58,834 nt of DNA, taken from positions 1 through 58,834 of the forward strand of contig CAAFXE010000117.1 of assembly GCA_900766915.1 (NCBI GenBank). The letters are read 5' to 3'. Shown one piece after another: positions 1 to 8,037 of the stretch. The notes beneath the pieces were generated by a model. It had not been told where the DNA came from. It saw only the letters and a list, made by a program, of their open reading frames with translations, and did no database searches. Position 1 is the stretch's first letter, and each line of letters begins with the position of its first letter. The translations under genes were made by a program, and so were the position numbers. The stretch comes from Lachnospiraceae bacterium (lineage in GTDB: Bacteria; Bacillota; Clostridia; Lachnospirales; Lachnospiraceae).

Positions 1-118
1 TACTACACCAAAAAGTGTGTTACTTGTTAAGTTGATTGAACCGCCGTGTACCGAACGGTACGCACGGTGGTGTGAGAGGTCGGAATTTCTCGATTAAGAG
101 AAATTCCTCCTACTCGAT
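1..118 (+). mobile_element. 3' end of a group II intron (domains V and VI)
   Basis: The first bases contain two stacked hairpins in the order expected at the 3' end of a bacterial group II intron. Positions about 40-71 form a domain V-like hairpin (CCGCCGTGTACC, loop GAAC, GGTACGCACGGTGG). Positions 82-107 form a perfect 10-bp stem (GGAATTTCTC / GAGAAATTCC, loop GATTAA) followed by TCCTACTCGAT, which resembles domain VI with its branch-point A and the intron's 3' terminus. The reverse transcriptase ORF would lie to the left, outside the window, so it cannot be said whether the intron is intact. Recognition is from memory of the family; no covariance search was possible. Confidence 0.6.
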
Positions 119-152
119 TTGCGTTTACGTTTAAAGAGCATACCTTACTCTA

Positions 153-761
153 TCAATCATCTGCAATCATCAGATCAATTCCTCGTTGCAGGGTCTCTTC
201 GTCGATTGCCCCCGTTGCTTGAGCGATTGCGCACCCCTCAGCGTCAATAAAATATGTGGTAGGCAGTGAATAAACACCATAGGCTGTAGCGGCATCCTGA
301 TCCGTATCGTAAAATACCGGGAAAGAATAACCTTGATCTGCAATAAATGTAGATGCAGTTTCTACAGTCTCTCTGGAGCCATCAGTCATATTCACAATGA
401 GAAATTGCACTTCTTCACCAAGATCCAGATACTTTTCGTTGAAGCCAGGCATTTCCATTTTACAGGGTCCACACCAGCTTGCCCAGAAATTCAGGACAAC
501 GGGTTTCCCGATAAAGTCTGAAAGATGAATTTCATTCCCATTCAAATCGTAAACTGTAAAATCCGGTGCCAGGATTTTTTCTGTTTTAGTCTCTTCTGGG
601 TGAACAGAGGAATCTTCCGTGTATTCCGTTTCCTGTGGTGTTTGTGTGGCAAGCAGATCGGGAGCCAGTTTCTGTCCAAGCTGTTTGTATAGGATTCCTG
701 CACCAACTAAGACGAGAACAAATACAAGAATGAGAATCATTGTTATTTTCTTATTATTCAT
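153..761 (-). CDS. TlpA/ResA-like membrane-anchored thiol-disulfide oxidoreductase
   Basis: This 202-residue protein has an N-terminal hydrophobic anchor (about residues 6-24), a Glu/Thr-rich linker to about residue 62, and a redoxin/TlpA domain with the active site WCGPC (Cys97, Cys100) and the cis-Pro loop at SLPTTY (Pro167). It would act outside the membrane, reducing or exchanging disulfides with electrons delivered by CcdA. The start has an AGGGAGG-type site seven bases upstream. It lies on the same strand as ccdA and the thioredoxin reductase fusion but is separated from them by an IS110-family element, so it has probably lost cotranscription with them. Domain assignment is firm; the physiological substrate is not known. 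Confidence 0.9.
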   Translation of the reverse strand: MNNKKITMILILVFVLVLVGAGILYKQLGQKLAPDLLATQTPQETEYTEDSSVHPEETKTEKILAPDFTVYDLNGNEIHLSDFIGKPVVLNFWASWCGPCKMEMPGFNEKYLDLGEEVQFLIVNMTDGSRETVETASTFIADQGYSFPVFYDTDQDAATAYGVYSLPTTYFIDAEGCAIAQATGAIDEETLQRGIDLMIADD

Positions 762-790
762 AGAACCTCCCTATTATGTCAAGTCTTTTT

Positions 791-816
791 TCCTTGAAAA
801 TCAAGGATTTTTTTGA
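791..816 (+). terminator. Small hairpin with T-tract at the IS/tlpA boundary
   Basis: CCTTGA / TCAAGG with a 3-base AAA loop, preceded by T6 and followed by ATTTTTTT, has the form of a weak plus-strand intrinsic terminator. No plus-strand gene precedes it, so it may instead belong to the end of the insertion sequence or to the tlpA upstream region. Confidence 0.35.
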
Positions 817-869
817 TATATGATCAATAAATATCTCAGAAGAATGAGCCATAGGAATGGACATTTCTC

Positions 870-1215
870 TGTATCTGGTACGAAAATAGAGGGTTTTGGG
901 TACACGAAATAAAACGTCTTGATTTTCGTTCTACATGGCCTTGTGTATACCCATCCATCTACGGCAGCAAACCTCCCGTGTCTACCAGGATCACCAGTCT
1001 AATGCTGAGTCCCAACTTCTCTCGTCCCGCCTGTCCATAACCAGGGTGTCAGCTCAGCTCCTTATCAGGGTTATGCCCTATGGATTATATTCCTGCCGAC
1101 TACTGGCTCATTCTTTGTATCTTTTGTTACTGACTTTCTTCCTGTAACAGCACTTTTCAGTGGACGTTTTTCTGTTACATTCCGTTTTTTGCTTCCAGCT
1201 TTCGTGGCTGGTTTC
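870..1215 (-). ncRNA. Candidate bridge RNA region of the IS110/IS1111 element
   Basis: About 450 bases between the transposase stop and the tlpA upstream region hold no convincing gene but many short complementary arms: ACGAAAAT 880-887 with ATTTTCGT 922-929; GGGTACAC 898-905 with GTGTATACCC 943-952; CATAACC 1036-1042 with GGTTATG 1069-1075; TGTAACAG 1143-1150 with CTGTTACA 1172-1179; CCAGC 1195-1199 with GCTGG 1207-1211. IS1111-type IS110 elements encode their guide (bridge) RNA in the non-coding end downstream of the transposase, which is where this region lies. The exact ends of the RNA and its target- and donor-binding loops were not defined. Confidence 0.45.
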
Positions 1216-1277
1216 AATCTTTAAATATGCATTTCTCAAATCCTCAAACCAACCACGACATGCTATTTTGGAGTATT

Positions 1278-2567
1278 TTATGCCGCTATTATAGTCTCAG
1301 GCCTGACAATATCACTCAGCATCCTCTGACCATCATAATCTACACCTTTTGTCAATATCGTATAAAAAATCCTGATCAACTTACACGCAATCGCTATCAC
1401 CGACTGCATCTTCTTCAATGGATTCTGCTTCCGCATCCTGTAATAGTCATATATTTCCCTGAACTCTTTGTTCTTTCCTATTACCGATATCGCAGCTTCA
1501 TACAATGCGTATCTCAGGCGTTTCCTTCCCCTGTGACTGATTCGGCTTTCTCCATTATGCTTACCGGAATCATCTGCAACAATGGCATATCCCGCCAGTT
1601 TCTGCAGCTGTTTGGGGTTATCAAAACGACGAATGTCACCCACTTCTGCAATAAAACAGCTTACAGTTTTTATACCGATTCCTTTGATCTCCATCAGTTT
1701 GTTAATGTAAGGAATCTCAGAAAGTTTCTCTTCTATCTCATTTAACAGCTCATCCATCCTATTCTTATATACTTCATAGTCATTCAGCAGATTTCGGATC
1801 TCTATTCTGGCACTTCCCGGTGCTTCGGTACTTCCGACGCTGTGCTCCGCTGCTGATACCAGGTTTCTTGCCCTCTTTAAGCCAGCGCCTTTCAGCCTTG
1901 CATCCCTCCATACCTGATTTACACCTTCCACTCCAAGTTCTTTGATATCACATGGCAGTGGTGCCTTTTTTATCACCATCATCCCGCTTACAGCATCCGG
2001 ATTTTTATAAACGTCTTTTATTTCCGGGAAATAAATGCTGAACCATCGGGCGATACGGTTCTTGATCCTTGTTATTTCTTCCTGTGTCTGAATACGAAGA
2101 TTAGACAGATTTCTGATTTCTGCATAAATCCCTGTAGGAATATATGGATACGAAAATCTTCCTTCATTAACCAGAGCCGCAATCGTTTTTGGATCTTTAC
2201 GGTCATTTTTGTTCGGGTTATTATCATCCAATTCTTTAGATTTCTTTACATGATGCGGATTCACATGCACTGGCTTCATCCCCTGTTCCTGCAGGTACGC
2301 TCCAAGGTTTATCCAGTAATGCCCCGTAGGTTCCATTCCCGGAATCACTGCCTCTTTCCCATGTCTTTCTGCTATGTCTTCCATCCATGCTTTGAATGAA
2401 ACAAACCCTGCTTCATCGTTATTGAAAGCAAACGGCTTTTTTGAGTACTCATAATTTCGCCAGTCAAAGGCCCTTGCATAATGAGTTTCACTTCCAACAT
2501 CGATACCAACAATCAAAGTTTTTTCCGTAATAGATGCAATTTTTGCGTTCTGTGTGTTATAATTCAT
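1278..2567 (-). CDS. IS110-family transposase (DEDD / Tnp_20)
   Basis: The protein (429 residues from the chosen start) has the N-terminal RuvC-like DEDD domain: GIDVGSETHY with the first Asp, GMEPTGHYW with Glu, and DRKDPK with paired Asp. The C-terminal Tnp_20 domain follows, with a helix-hairpin-helix-like MEIKGIGIKTVSC and the GYAIVADDSG...RISHRGRKRLR segment that carries the conserved Ser region. ATG at 2567 is preferred over an upstream in-frame ATG at 2588 because AGAGGT lies at the right distance. Full length for the family and without internal stops, so probably active. It catalyses bridge-RNA-guided cut-and-paste recombination. Confidence 0.93.
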   Translation of the reverse strand: MNYNTQNAKIASITEKTLIVGIDVGSETHYARAFDWRNYEYSKKPFAFNNDEAGFVSFKAWMEDIAERHGKEAVIPGMEPTGHYWINLGAYLQEQGMKPVHVNPHHVKKSKELDDNNPNKNDRKDPKTIAALVNEGRFSYPYIPTGIYAEIRNLSNLRIQTQEEITRIKNRIARWFSIYFPEIKDVYKNPDAVSGMMVIKKAPLPCDIKELGVEGVNQVWRDARLKGAGLKRARNLVSAAEHSVGSTEAPGSARIEIRNLLNDYEVYKNRMDELLNEIEEKLSEIPYINKLMEIKGIGIKTVSCFIAEVGDIRRFDNPKQLQKLAGYAIVADDSGKHNGESRISHRGRKRLRYALYEAAISVIGKNKEFREIYDYYRMRKQNPLKKMQSVIAIACKLIRIFYTILTKGVDYDGQRMLSDIVRPETIIAA

Positions 2568-2698
2568 TTCAGATACCTCTCTGTTCAATAAGATTTTTAC
2601 TAACCGTGCAAAGTCAGTAATCTTATTTTACACTGAGGTATTTTTTTCTCAACCTTCTTTCTCGGAATTCCTTATATTTGAATTATACAAGAAGCTCC

Positions 2699-3361
2699 TT
2701 AACTAAGCAGGCTTAGCAGCAGTCCAAGCGTTCCTGTTGCCATCAAAATGCCCACCAGTACCAGAAAACAGCCGCTGACAGCATTGATGACCTGGTAGTG
2801 TTTTTTGATCCAGTTGAAGGCTGACTTCAAATAGTCAATGAGAACAGCACTGAGAAGAAAAGGAATACCAAGTCCCAGTGAATATGCCAATAGCATCAGC
2901 ATACCTTCGATTACGTGACCTTGCAAAGAAGCCAGCATCAGAGCAGAGCCGAGGAATGCACCCACACAGGGTGTCCATCCCAAGGAGAATATTATGCCAA
3001 ATAGTATGGCAGAGAAGAACCCCATCTCACGGTTGCTTCCTGTTTTGTTACCACCTCTAAACAAATTCATATTGAAAATGCCTAGAAAATTGAGTCCAAA
3101 GAGGATTACCACCAGACCGGAAATCACATTCACTACGTCTTTGTATTCCCGCAGAAAGCTGCCAATGGTGCCTGCCAATGCGCCCATTGCTACAAAGATT
3201 ACGGTAAATCCACTAACGAATCCCAATGCTCCTGACATAGTCTTTTTTGCGCTACGTTCTCCACCGCCTGCAAAATAGGAGATATAGATTGGCAGCATAG
3301 GAAGCAGACACGGTGAAATGAAGGTGATGATGCCTTCCAGAAAAGCTACAGCATATTGCAT
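2699..3361 (-). CDS. ccdA: CcdA-type cytochrome c biogenesis / disulfide electron carrier
   Basis: A 220-residue polytopic membrane protein of the DsbD transmembrane-domain family, with about six hydrophobic segments. The two redox cysteines sit in the expected Pro-flanked contexts: Cys18 in FISPCLLPMLP and Cys132 in LGWTPCVGAFLG. It moves electrons from cytosolic thioredoxin across the membrane to an extracytoplasmic TlpA/ResA protein. It is 60 bp downstream of the thioredoxin-thioredoxin reductase fusion on the same strand, and its partner TlpA lies beyond the insertion sequence. The context fits a complete three-step electron relay. Confidence 0.93.
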   Translation of the reverse strand: MQYAVAFLEGIITFISPCLLPMLPIYISYFAGGGERSAKKTMSGALGFVSGFTVIFVAMGALAGTIGSFLREYKDVVNVISGLVVILFGLNFLGIFNMNLFRGGNKTGSNREMGFFSAILFGIIFSLGWTPCVGAFLGSALMLASLQGHVIEGMLMLLAYSLGLGIPFLLSAVLIDYLKSAFNWIKKHYQVINAVSGCFLVLVGILMATGTLGLLLSLLS

Positions 3362-3421
3362 GAACCGCTATCCCCCTTTTCGAAAATGCCGGACAACAGC
3401 CATTTTTTGTTTTTTTTCATC

Positions 3422-4687
3422 TCACATTCCTCCTGCCAGATATTCTTCTGCGTAGTGCACAGCAGTTGCTCCATCGGCGACGGCGGTTACAACCTGCCGT
3501 AATGCCTTTGTACGAACATCTCCCACGGCGAACACACCGGGGATATTTGTGCGGGTGCTTTCGTCTGCAATGATATAGCCTGACGGATCAATCTCTACCT
3601 GATTTTTCACCAATTCGGTGGAAGGCTTTCTGCCAACACTGACAAATACCCCATCGCAAGCAAGGGTACTTTCCTCTCCGGTTTTCACATTCTGAATCCG
3701 GACGCCGGTTAGATTTTCGTTATGAAGCAGAGCGACAATCTCGCTGTCCCAGAGGAATTCTACATTTTCCGTTTTCATCAAAGGCTCATGGTAGATCTTG
3801 GTTGCTTTTAAGGTATCTCTGCGATGAACCACGATGACCTTTTGGCAGATACGGGAGAGGATCAGGGCATCTGCCGCAGCGGTATTTCCACCTCCTGCGA
3901 TGACAACCGTTTTGTTCCGATAGAACATTCCGTCACAGGCTGCGCAGTAGTGGACACCTTTACCGATGAACTCCTGCTCGCCATCAACACCCAGCTCTCT
4001 GGGGCCGGCTCCTGTAGCCAACACGATGGTTTTTGCGTACAGGGAGCCTTCACTGGTCACTGCTTTCTTCACAGAGCCGGACAGTTCCAGAGACAGCACC
4101 TCGATCAGCTTAGTTTCCACACCAAAGCGTTCCGTTCCTCGCTTCATTTTTTCCCCCAGAGAGAAACCATCGATACCATCTTCGAAGCCGGGATAGTTGT
4201 CGATTTGCTCGGTCAGAGCCATCTGCCCACCGGCGGACAGCTTCTCTAAAACCACGGTATCCATTCCTGCTCTGGCGGCATAAAGGGCTGCGGTATAGCC
4301 ACCGGGACCGCCACCTACCACGATCATGTCATAGATGTGTTCCTCAATATTTGTTTCCTGATCCCGATGCGGCAAAGTTTCCTCAATAAAAGCCACCAGC
4401 TGCGCTCTGGATTCCGGAGCGACGACAGAGCCAAGAACCTGTCCGTTCTGATAGATTAGCAGAGTAGGGACAACTTCAATTGACTCGGTCTCAGCCAATT
4501 CCGGCTCATCATCAATGTTGACAGCACAAAACACCAGGGTATCATGATATTCCTCGGCCACGCTCTCAAGCGCGGGAGCCAACCGACGGCAATATCCGCA
4601 CCAAGGGGCTGAAAATTCCACTAAAACGGCCTTTTCGCTATGCACCATTTGTTCAAATTCATTTCTATTTATATTGATAACTGCCAT
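3422..4687 (-). CDS. Thioredoxin-thioredoxin reductase fusion protein
   Basis: The 421-residue product joins an N-terminal thioredoxin domain (about residues 1-107, active site WCGYC at Cys30/Cys33) to a complete thioredoxin reductase (from about residue 117). The reductase has the FAD motif GGGPGG (125-130), the redox pair CAAC (248-251), an NADPH-binding GGGNTAAAD segment with HRR, and the C-terminal FAVGDVR FAD motif. It should pass electrons from NADPH to its own thioredoxin domain and, through neighbouring CcdA, to the outside. ATG at 4687 is chosen because AAAGGAG lies seven bases upstream; a longer in-frame start exists at 4756. The active-site Pro is replaced by Tyr. Confidence 0.93.
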   Translation of the reverse strand: MAVININRNEFEQMVHSEKAVLVEFSAPWCGYCRRLAPALESVAEEYHDTLVFCAVNIDDEPELAETESIEVVPTLLIYQNGQVLGSVVAPESRAQLVAFIEETLPHRDQETNIEEHIYDMIVVGGGPGGYTAALYAARAGMDTVVLEKLSAGGQMALTEQIDNYPGFEDGIDGFSLGEKMKRGTERFGVETKLIEVLSLELSGSVKKAVTSEGSLYAKTIVLATGAGPRELGVDGEQEFIGKGVHYCAACDGMFYRNKTVVIAGGGNTAAADALILSRICQKVIVVHRRDTLKATKIYHEPLMKTENVEFLWDSEIVALLHNENLTGVRIQNVKTGEESTLACDGVFVSVGRKPSTELVKNQVEIDPSGYIIADESTRTNIPGVFAVGDVRTKALRQVVTAVADGATAVHYAEEYLAGGM

Positions 4688-5071
4688 ATTGCAAACTCCT
4701 TTCCTTTGTCTAATGATAGTATAGTATTTTGATTGGACACCTAAATAATACCACATATTTAGTCTCCTTTTCTATTCATTTTCTTGATTTCCTAACATCT
4801 TTCGAGTACCTGACCCATCTGTGTTTGTAGTCTGGAAGAACTGAAAGCAGCTATGTTTGAAAAGTAAAGAAAAACCTCATGGAAACTTCATTATTTTTAG
4901 AATAGCTTTAGAAATCCGACAAACTTTGGACATAATTCATTGATATAGTACTAACTGTAGCAAATACATATCAGTATTTCATTCATAACACTTGGAGGGT
5001 GAAATGCCCTCCTCTCCCTCGGTAGCAACGAGTTAAATCGTTTTTATATATATCCTTTTTCTCTCTTTTTT

Positions 5072-5098
5072 GAAACACTGCGGAAGCAGTGTTTTTTG
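5072..5098 (+). terminator. Intrinsic terminator
   Basis: AACACTGC, loop GGAA, GCAGTGTT, then TTTTT. It is a textbook hairpin, but no plus-strand gene precedes it in the window, so it may be the end of a lost gene or an attenuator. Confidence 0.7.
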
Positions 5099-5130
5099 CG
5101 TGTAAAAAATGGAGTCTCAAAACATGAAGA

Positions 5131-5189
5131 CAACTACAGGTTGATTTATTCAACCAAAATCAACCAGGAATCCGTTGTAGTTGATTTTG
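5131..5189. promoter_or_regulatory. Nested inverted repeats, probable operator of the HTH-ABC module
   Basis: Three overlapping inverted repeats built on the unit GGTTGATTT are visible: CAACTACA 5131-5138 with TGTAGTTG 5176-5183; GGTTGA 5139-5144 with TCAACC 5150-5155; CAAAATCAAC 5155-5164 with GTTGATTTTG 5180-5189. Their position 35-90 bases before the start of an XRE-type regulator suggests autoregulation. Confidence 0.5.
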
Positions 5190-5222
5190 TCTACTGGTAC
5201 AATGGTGGCAGAGGTGATAAAC

Positions 5223-5908
5223 GTGAAAGAGATTAAGATTGCCAGAGCCATTGTAAAGAAGCGTAAAGAAAAAGGGCTGACTCAGGATGAGCTGGCAGGC
5301 TATCTTGGTGTTTCCAAGGCTGCTGTTTCAAAATGGGAAATCGGGCAAAGTTATCCTGATATTACATTTCTCCCGCAGATTGCCGGCTTTTTCAATATCA
5401 GTATAGATGAGCTAATGGGGTACGAGCCCCAGATGTGCAAAGAGGACATTCGCAAACTGTACGTGAGGTTATCCGGGGATTTTACAGTAAAGCCTTTTGA
5501 AGAAGTCATGGAGGAGTGTCGTCAAATTACAAAAAAGTATTTTTCCTGTTTTCCGTTACTTTTTCAAATCGGTGCTTTGATCGTGAATAACAGTATGGAA
5601 TCCGGTGAGAGAGACAGGAGCATGACAGCCATTGAGGAGGCAAAAGAGCTGTTTGTCCGTGTCAAAAATGAAAGTGAGGATGCGGAACTTTGCCGGCTTG
5701 CATTAAATATGGAGGCATTCTGCGCCCTGACACTGGGAAGGCGGAAGAAGTGATCGAGCTTCTTGGGGGAACCAGCAATAAGATCATCTGTCAGAGTATG
5801 GTTGACGGAGTTGTCAAAAATCCAGTCTTTTCCGTGTTTTCAGAGAACCCTCAATTTCAGAGAATTGTGGAAAGAATAAAAAGGAAGTTGCCGGGAGGTG
5901 CGGTATGA
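5223..5908 (+). pseudogene. XRE-family HTH regulator, frameshifted and internally shortened
   Basis: The product begins with a clear Cro/C1-type HTH (EKGLTQDELAGYLGVSKAAVSKWE) and continues with a helical TPR-like region. The frame then ends at 5753, in ...CALTLGRRKK. The natural continuation (AEEVIELLGG...) is in another frame and runs to 5908, ending in NPVFSVFSENPQFQRIVERI. A frameshift near 5735-5750 therefore splits the gene. Related regulators of this type are about 365 residues, so the sensor region also appears to lack roughly 120 residues. The GTG at 5223 is taken as the start because GAGGTG lies six bases upstream. The N-terminal DNA-binding half could still be made. Confidence 0.75.
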
Positions 5909-6834
5909 ATGCAGTCATAGCCGAGAATTTATCAAAAATCTATACAGGGGGAAATAAGGCAGTCGATGACATCAGCTTTTGTTTGGAGCAGGGAGAAATC
6001 TTTGGATTTTTAGGACCCAATGGAGCAGGCAAGACGACGACGACAACCATTAAATTGCTTTGCGGCATGCTTACGCCAACGAGTGGCAGCTGCAGAGTGT
6101 TTGACCTTGATCCTGTAAACCATACGGAGAAACTGCATCAAATGTCAGGTGTAGTTACAGAGCATGCACAAATGTATGATCATTTATCCGGAATGGATAA
6201 TCTTATTTTCTATGGCACGTTGTTTGGTATGAACCGGTCTGATTGTGATAAGAGGGCAAAGGAGCTTTTGCAGCGGCTGGATCTGACAGATGCACAGCAT
6301 CGAAAGCTGGCAGCCTATTCTACCGGTATGAGACAGCGGCTTTCCCTTGCCAGGGCCCTGATGCACAGCCCCAGGATTTTATTTCTGGATGAACCAACCT
6401 CAGGACTTGACCCTGAAAGTGCACAAAATGTCAATACTCTGATTCAGGAACTGGCGGAAGCTGGAACAACCATTTTTTTATGTACCCATCAATTGCGTTA
6501 TGCACAGGAAATTTGCACTACCTACGGATTGATGAATCAGGGCAGTTTATTTGCCACCGGAAATATCGGAAAACTTCGTTCTATGGTTTCTGATAAAAGA
6601 AAAGTACGGGTGAAAGCAAGCTATATTCCAAAGGAGCTGGAATACCGGAAGGCTTCAGAAAACATTTATGAGATTGATGTAAACTCAGAACAGGAAATTC
6701 CTCTCATTGTAAAAAGAATTGTAGAGGCCGGCGTCGATGTCTATCAGGTTTTAGAAGAACAGATGTCATTAGAAGAAATCTATTTTTCTCTCATTGACAG
6801 AAAGCATGCAGAAATGGAGGGTGGAAATATATGA
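5905..6834 (+). CDS. ABC transporter ATP-binding protein (ABC-2 type exporter)
   Basis: A 309-residue ATPase with Walker A GPNGAGKTT (37-45), an STGMRQRLSLARAL signature (about 139-152) replacing LSGGQ, Walker B ILFLDEPTSGLDP (158-170) and a switch His in CTHQL. A C-terminal extension of about 90 residues is typical of drug or lantibiotic-type exporters. It overlaps the end of the regulator pseudogene by four bases and the permease start by four bases, so the three genes were one operon. The Walker A is followed by an unusual run of five Thr codons. Its partner permease is truncated, so function is doubtful. Confidence 0.88.
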   Translation: MNAVIAENLSKIYTGGNKAVDDISFCLEQGEIFGFLGPNGAGKTTTTTIKLLCGMLTPTSGSCRVFDLDPVNHTEKLHQMSGVVTEHAQMYDHLSGMDNLIFYGTLFGMNRSDCDKRAKELLQRLDLTDAQHRKLAAYSTGMRQRLSLARALMHSPRILFLDEPTSGLDPESAQNVNTLIQELAEAGTTIFLCTHQLRYAQEICTTYGLMNQGSLFATGNIGKLRSMVSDKRKVRVKASYIPKELEYRKASENIYEIDVNSEQEIPLIVKRIVEAGVDVYQVLEEQMSLEEIYFSLIDRKHAEMEGGNI

Positions 6835-7331
6835 ATATACAACAGCTTGCCCTAATCAAAAAAGATATACGGAGTATTACATCCAATAAACAGGTACTCA
6901 TGGTGATGTTGATCGTACCCCTTGCACTTACTATTGTACTGCCGTCTATTTTTGTGTTTGTTACTCTTCTGGCTCCTGAGTCTACTTCAGATTTTCAGAA
7001 ATTACTGGATATGCTGCCGGTTTCCGCCGGGGGACAGAATCAGGAACAGATGATTTTATGGCTTATGCTGTTTATCGCACCGGCCATTTCTTTTGTTGCC
7101 ATTGCCGTAACAGTGCGAGGCTCTGCAAAAGCACAAACAATAGAAGAGGCACAGCAATGTGCAGTTTTTTTGATCTTTCCGATTCTGGCACTGGTGATAG
7201 GACAATTCTCAGGCATTATTCTCGTAAATTCATGGCTTCTTTTGGGGTTGGGTATCGTTTTGGCGGTGCTTGACATATTACTTATGAGAGGGGCGGCGAG
7301 GAAATTTACTTATGAGAAGCTGCTAAAATAA
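6831..7331 (+). pseudogene. ABC-2 permease with internal deletion
   Basis: The 166-residue product starts like an ABC-2 permease (cytoplasmic N-terminus, first membrane segment about residues 22-47, then an outer loop MLPVSAGGQNQEQ). It jumps near residue 82 straight to the C-terminal pair of membrane segments (VRGSAKAQTIEEAQQ, then FSGIILVNSWLLLGLG). Family members known to me are about 270-280 residues and carry extra membrane segments between these parts. The loss is in frame, so a short protein could be made, but it has only about half the expected segments. Confidence 0.65.
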
Positions 7332-7363
7332 TGATGATGTGAGTGCAATTGTGATGATTACCC

Positions 7364-7390
7364 GGAGGGCGGTAGTGCCCTCCTTTCCCT
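7364..7390 (+). terminator. Hairpin after the ABC module
   Basis: GGAGGGC, loop GGTAGT, GCCCTCC, then TTTCCCTCG. It could terminate the ABC operon. The same hairpin with the same CCCTCG tail occurs before the module at 4994-5021. Confidence 0.5.
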
Positions 7391-7404
7391 CGATCTTATG
7401 ATGA

Positions 7405-7788
7405 TCAAACAGTAATCTCAATCTGGTTTCCCTCAATCACAACAATACAGCTTTCATAATAGCCATCTCCGGTTGTTCTTGGTCCGCTGATCACTTCATA
7501 ACCATCAGCTTTTAACTTTGCTGTTAATTCGTCTACCTTTTCTTTACTTCCCACACTGAAAGCGATGTGTGCATATCCGGTACGGGCAAGCTCTTTAGGT
7601 AAATCGACCATTCCCGGCTTATTCATAATTTCAAGTCTTGCGCCATCTTCAAAGGAAAGAAAGTAAGAGCGAAAATCTGTTTTAGGATTATGATATCCGG
7701 TGTTTGACTTTGCATTCAAATACTTTATAAAAAAATCCCGGGCATTTTCCAAATTGTTGACATATAGCGCAATGTGTTCGATCTTCAT
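7405..7788 (-). CDS. VOC-family (glyoxalase/bleomycin resistance fold) protein
   Basis: The product is 127 residues, the usual size for a single VOC protein. It has the two beta-alpha-beta-beta-beta halves: MKIEHIALYVNNLENARDFF at the start, with His5 as a typical metal ligand, and YAHIAFSVGSKEKVDEL in the second half. Further candidate ligands are Glu in RLEIM and near the C-terminus (IEITV). ATG at 7788 follows GGAGGT; longer in-frame starts have no support. The substrate cannot be told; lactoylglutathione lyase-like or a resistance role are both possible. Confidence 0.88.
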   Translation of the reverse strand: MKIEHIALYVNNLENARDFFIKYLNAKSNTGYHNPKTDFRSYFLSFEDGARLEIMNKPGMVDLPKELARTGYAHIAFSVGSKEKVDELTAKLKADGYEVISGPRTTGDGYYESCIVVIEGNQIEITV

Positions 7789-7840
7789 AGTTACCTCCGA
7801 AATTATCTTATTTTTTGACTCTGTACAGAAGCCTCTTTTC

Positions 7841-7866
7841 GTTACTGGAAGGGAGTGAATAGTAAC
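7841..7866. repeat. Dispersed palindromic repeat, copy 1
   Basis: GTTACT ... AGTAAC flanking GGAAGGGAGTGAAT. Related sequences occur at 9405-9425, 10711-10731 and 22991-23020. Confidence 0.4.
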
Positions 7867-8037
7867 AGCTTTTCTCCATGGTAGCATAAAACTTTTATCA
7901 GTAACAACCGATTTTATTTGCAATTTGGTAAAATCTATGTGACTATAATATTGTTCAACCTGTTCTCGTAACAATCAGAAATCTAAGAAAATAGCTTTCA
8001 AATGGATTTTAAACTATATAACAACAAAGGAAACAAA

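Larger units (their letters stand above)
800..2690 (-). mobile_element. IS110-family (IS1111-type) insertion sequence, ends approximate
   Basis: The element contains one DEDD transposase, a short 5' flank of about 110 bp and a long 3' non-coding flank of about 450 bp. That asymmetry fits the IS1111 subgroup, which lacks classical terminal inverted repeats and makes no obvious target duplication. The ends are therefore only bracketed by the neighbouring genes (tlpA on the left, ccdA on the right). A hairpin (AAGATTACTGAC / GTTAGTAAAAATCTT, reading the minus strand) sits just upstream of the transposase at about 2590-2625. Confidence 0.75.
4757..5222. other. Gene-poor stretch between redox operon and HTH-ABC module
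   Basis: No convincing gene is seen. The stretch holds a hairpin GGAGGG/CCCTCC at 4994-5012, a terminator-like hairpin at 5074-5093, and nested inverted repeats at 5131-5189 just before the HTH gene. The left half (4757-4990) shows nothing recognisable beyond likely promoters for the redox operon. Confidence 0.6.

Noticed and set aside
1227..1745. A 172-codon plus-strand frame opposite the transposase
   Set aside because: It lies antisense to the clear IS110 transposase, has no ribosome site and no recognisable protein pattern.
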